A stretch of 64,000 nt of DNA from Limnephilus marmoratus (taxonomy: Eukaryota > Arthropoda > Insecta > Trichoptera > Limnephilidae). The notes below the pieces were generated by a model. It had not been told where the DNA came from and ran no database searches. It was given only the letters and a program-made list of their open reading frames with translations. The translations under genes and the position numbers were made by a program. Positions 63,448 through 64,000 of this stretch are shown in pieces. The stretch lies in assembly GCA_917880885.1 (NCBI GenBank), contig OU862928.1:39544962-39608961 (forward strand), given 5' to 3'. Within the stretch, counting starts at the first letter, position 1. Each line of letters begins with the position of its first letter.

Positions 63448-64000
63448 TCAATATATATTATAAAAGAAAGTCCAAAAAAACGTGCGGAACGCAAAAACTC
63501 AGAAACGAGTGTCGGTACGATCAAGAGAGTTACATGGTATGGTAGATCTCTATCCCCCCTAGGGAATAAGGGTATTCGTTTTTACCTAAAGGGCTTACTT
63601 TTGAAGATATAAGGGCTGAAAGATCTAAGAAGACTCTAGACATTTCAAGAAGAGTCTGGAAGATTCCGGAAACTTCTAGAAAATTCGATAAAACTCTGGA
63701 ATGTTCTGGAAGAAATAGAGGATTATTTCAGCGAGTCTAGAAGGTTCCGGAGAGTTCAAGAAGGTTCGATAAAGCTGTAGGAAGTCCTAGAAGGTTCGAT
63801 AGGGCTGAACAAAGTTCTGGAAGGAGTGGCGGAGTATGTCGGTGAGTCTAGAAGGTTCGATAAAGCTGTACAAAGTTCTGGAAGGTGTGGCGGAGTATGT
63901 CGGTGAGTCTAGAAGGTTCCGGAAAGTTCTAGGAGGTTCGATAAAGCTGTAGAAAGTTCTAGAAGGTTCCTTAAGGCTGTAGCTTGCTTTTGAAGTTCTG
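63448..64000 (+). mobile_element. Helitron 5' end with heat-shock-element array
   Basis: It opens TCAATATATATTATAAAAGA preceded by A, then ACTCAGAAACGAGTGTCGGT, as at Helitron 5' ends. From about 63600 to the window end GAA and TTC triplets alternate every 5 bp, the HSF binding pattern. The best site, 63658-63687, has six perfect alternating units. Later units recur with a 61 bp period. The 3' end lies outside the window. Confidence 0.55.

Noticed and set aside
63306..63545. 79-residue His/Ile-rich frame
   Set aside because: It comes from the alternating purine-pyrimidine tract and runs across the SINE J/Helitron boundary.

Overview
This 64 kb window looks like repeat-dense, A+T-rich insect nuclear DNA. 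A lepidopteran source is the best guess, judging by Helitron termini, RTE and Jockey/CR1-like LINE tails, tRNA-derived SINEs and short TTAGG runs. I found no intact host protein gene, no functional rRNA or tRNA gene and no CRISPR array. Almost every long open frame lies in a retrotransposon remnant, a satellite or simple sequence. The window is probably intergenic or a very large intron.

Family names used below. A: a ~450 bp SINE-like repeat of unrecognised head, over 15 copies, whose 3' end is shared with LINE-A. LINE-A: a Jockey/CR1-like non-LTR retrotransposon whose reading frame runs almost to its poly(A). LINE-C: a second LINE with a 3'-UTR hairpin. RTE: LINE tails ending in short repeats such as TTA. 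P: a Penelope-like terminal repeat carrying a hammerhead-ribozyme-like core and usually found as inverted pairs. E, F, J: tRNA-derived SINEs. D: a Helitron family with a polypurine tract. H, I, K, L, M: non-autonomous elements with terminal inverted repeats.

Layout. 0-2.1 kb: clustered A copies, LINE-A and P, then two tandem 227 bp hairpins. 2.1-8.2 kb: Helitrons, a LINE remnant, a 39 bp minisatellite, H. 9-15 kb: AAC-rich simple DNA split by a complete D Helitron, a 1.1 kb TIR element, nested A-in-F. 15-23 kb: LINE-A and LINE-C tails, H, SINEs E and F. 23.3-25.3 kb: a hAT element stuffed with four later insertions. 27-28.4 kb: a 255 bp inverted duplication breaking a SINE. 30-36 kb: M, D, LINE-A, H, P, J. 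37-45 kb: A, P, a fold-back J SINE, I, K, LINE remnant, a Crypton-like fragment, Helitron. 47-52.6 kb: A, Helitron, P triple, I, H. 53-61 kb: a fold-back element, paired Helitrons, LINE-A, E, A. 61-64 kb: an LTR-like GC-richer block, a hAT MITE, a 28 bp minisatellite and a Helitron 5' end followed by a heat-shock-element array.

The window shows a parasite hierarchy. LINEs appear to supply reverse transcriptase to SINEs through shared 3' hairpins, Helitrons and TIR elements multiply without coding capacity, and many inverted duplications have formed across unrelated families. The observations most worth testing are the A/LINE-A shared tail with compensatory stem changes, the P palindromes with a hammerhead-like core, and the heat-shock-element array behind a Helitron terminus.
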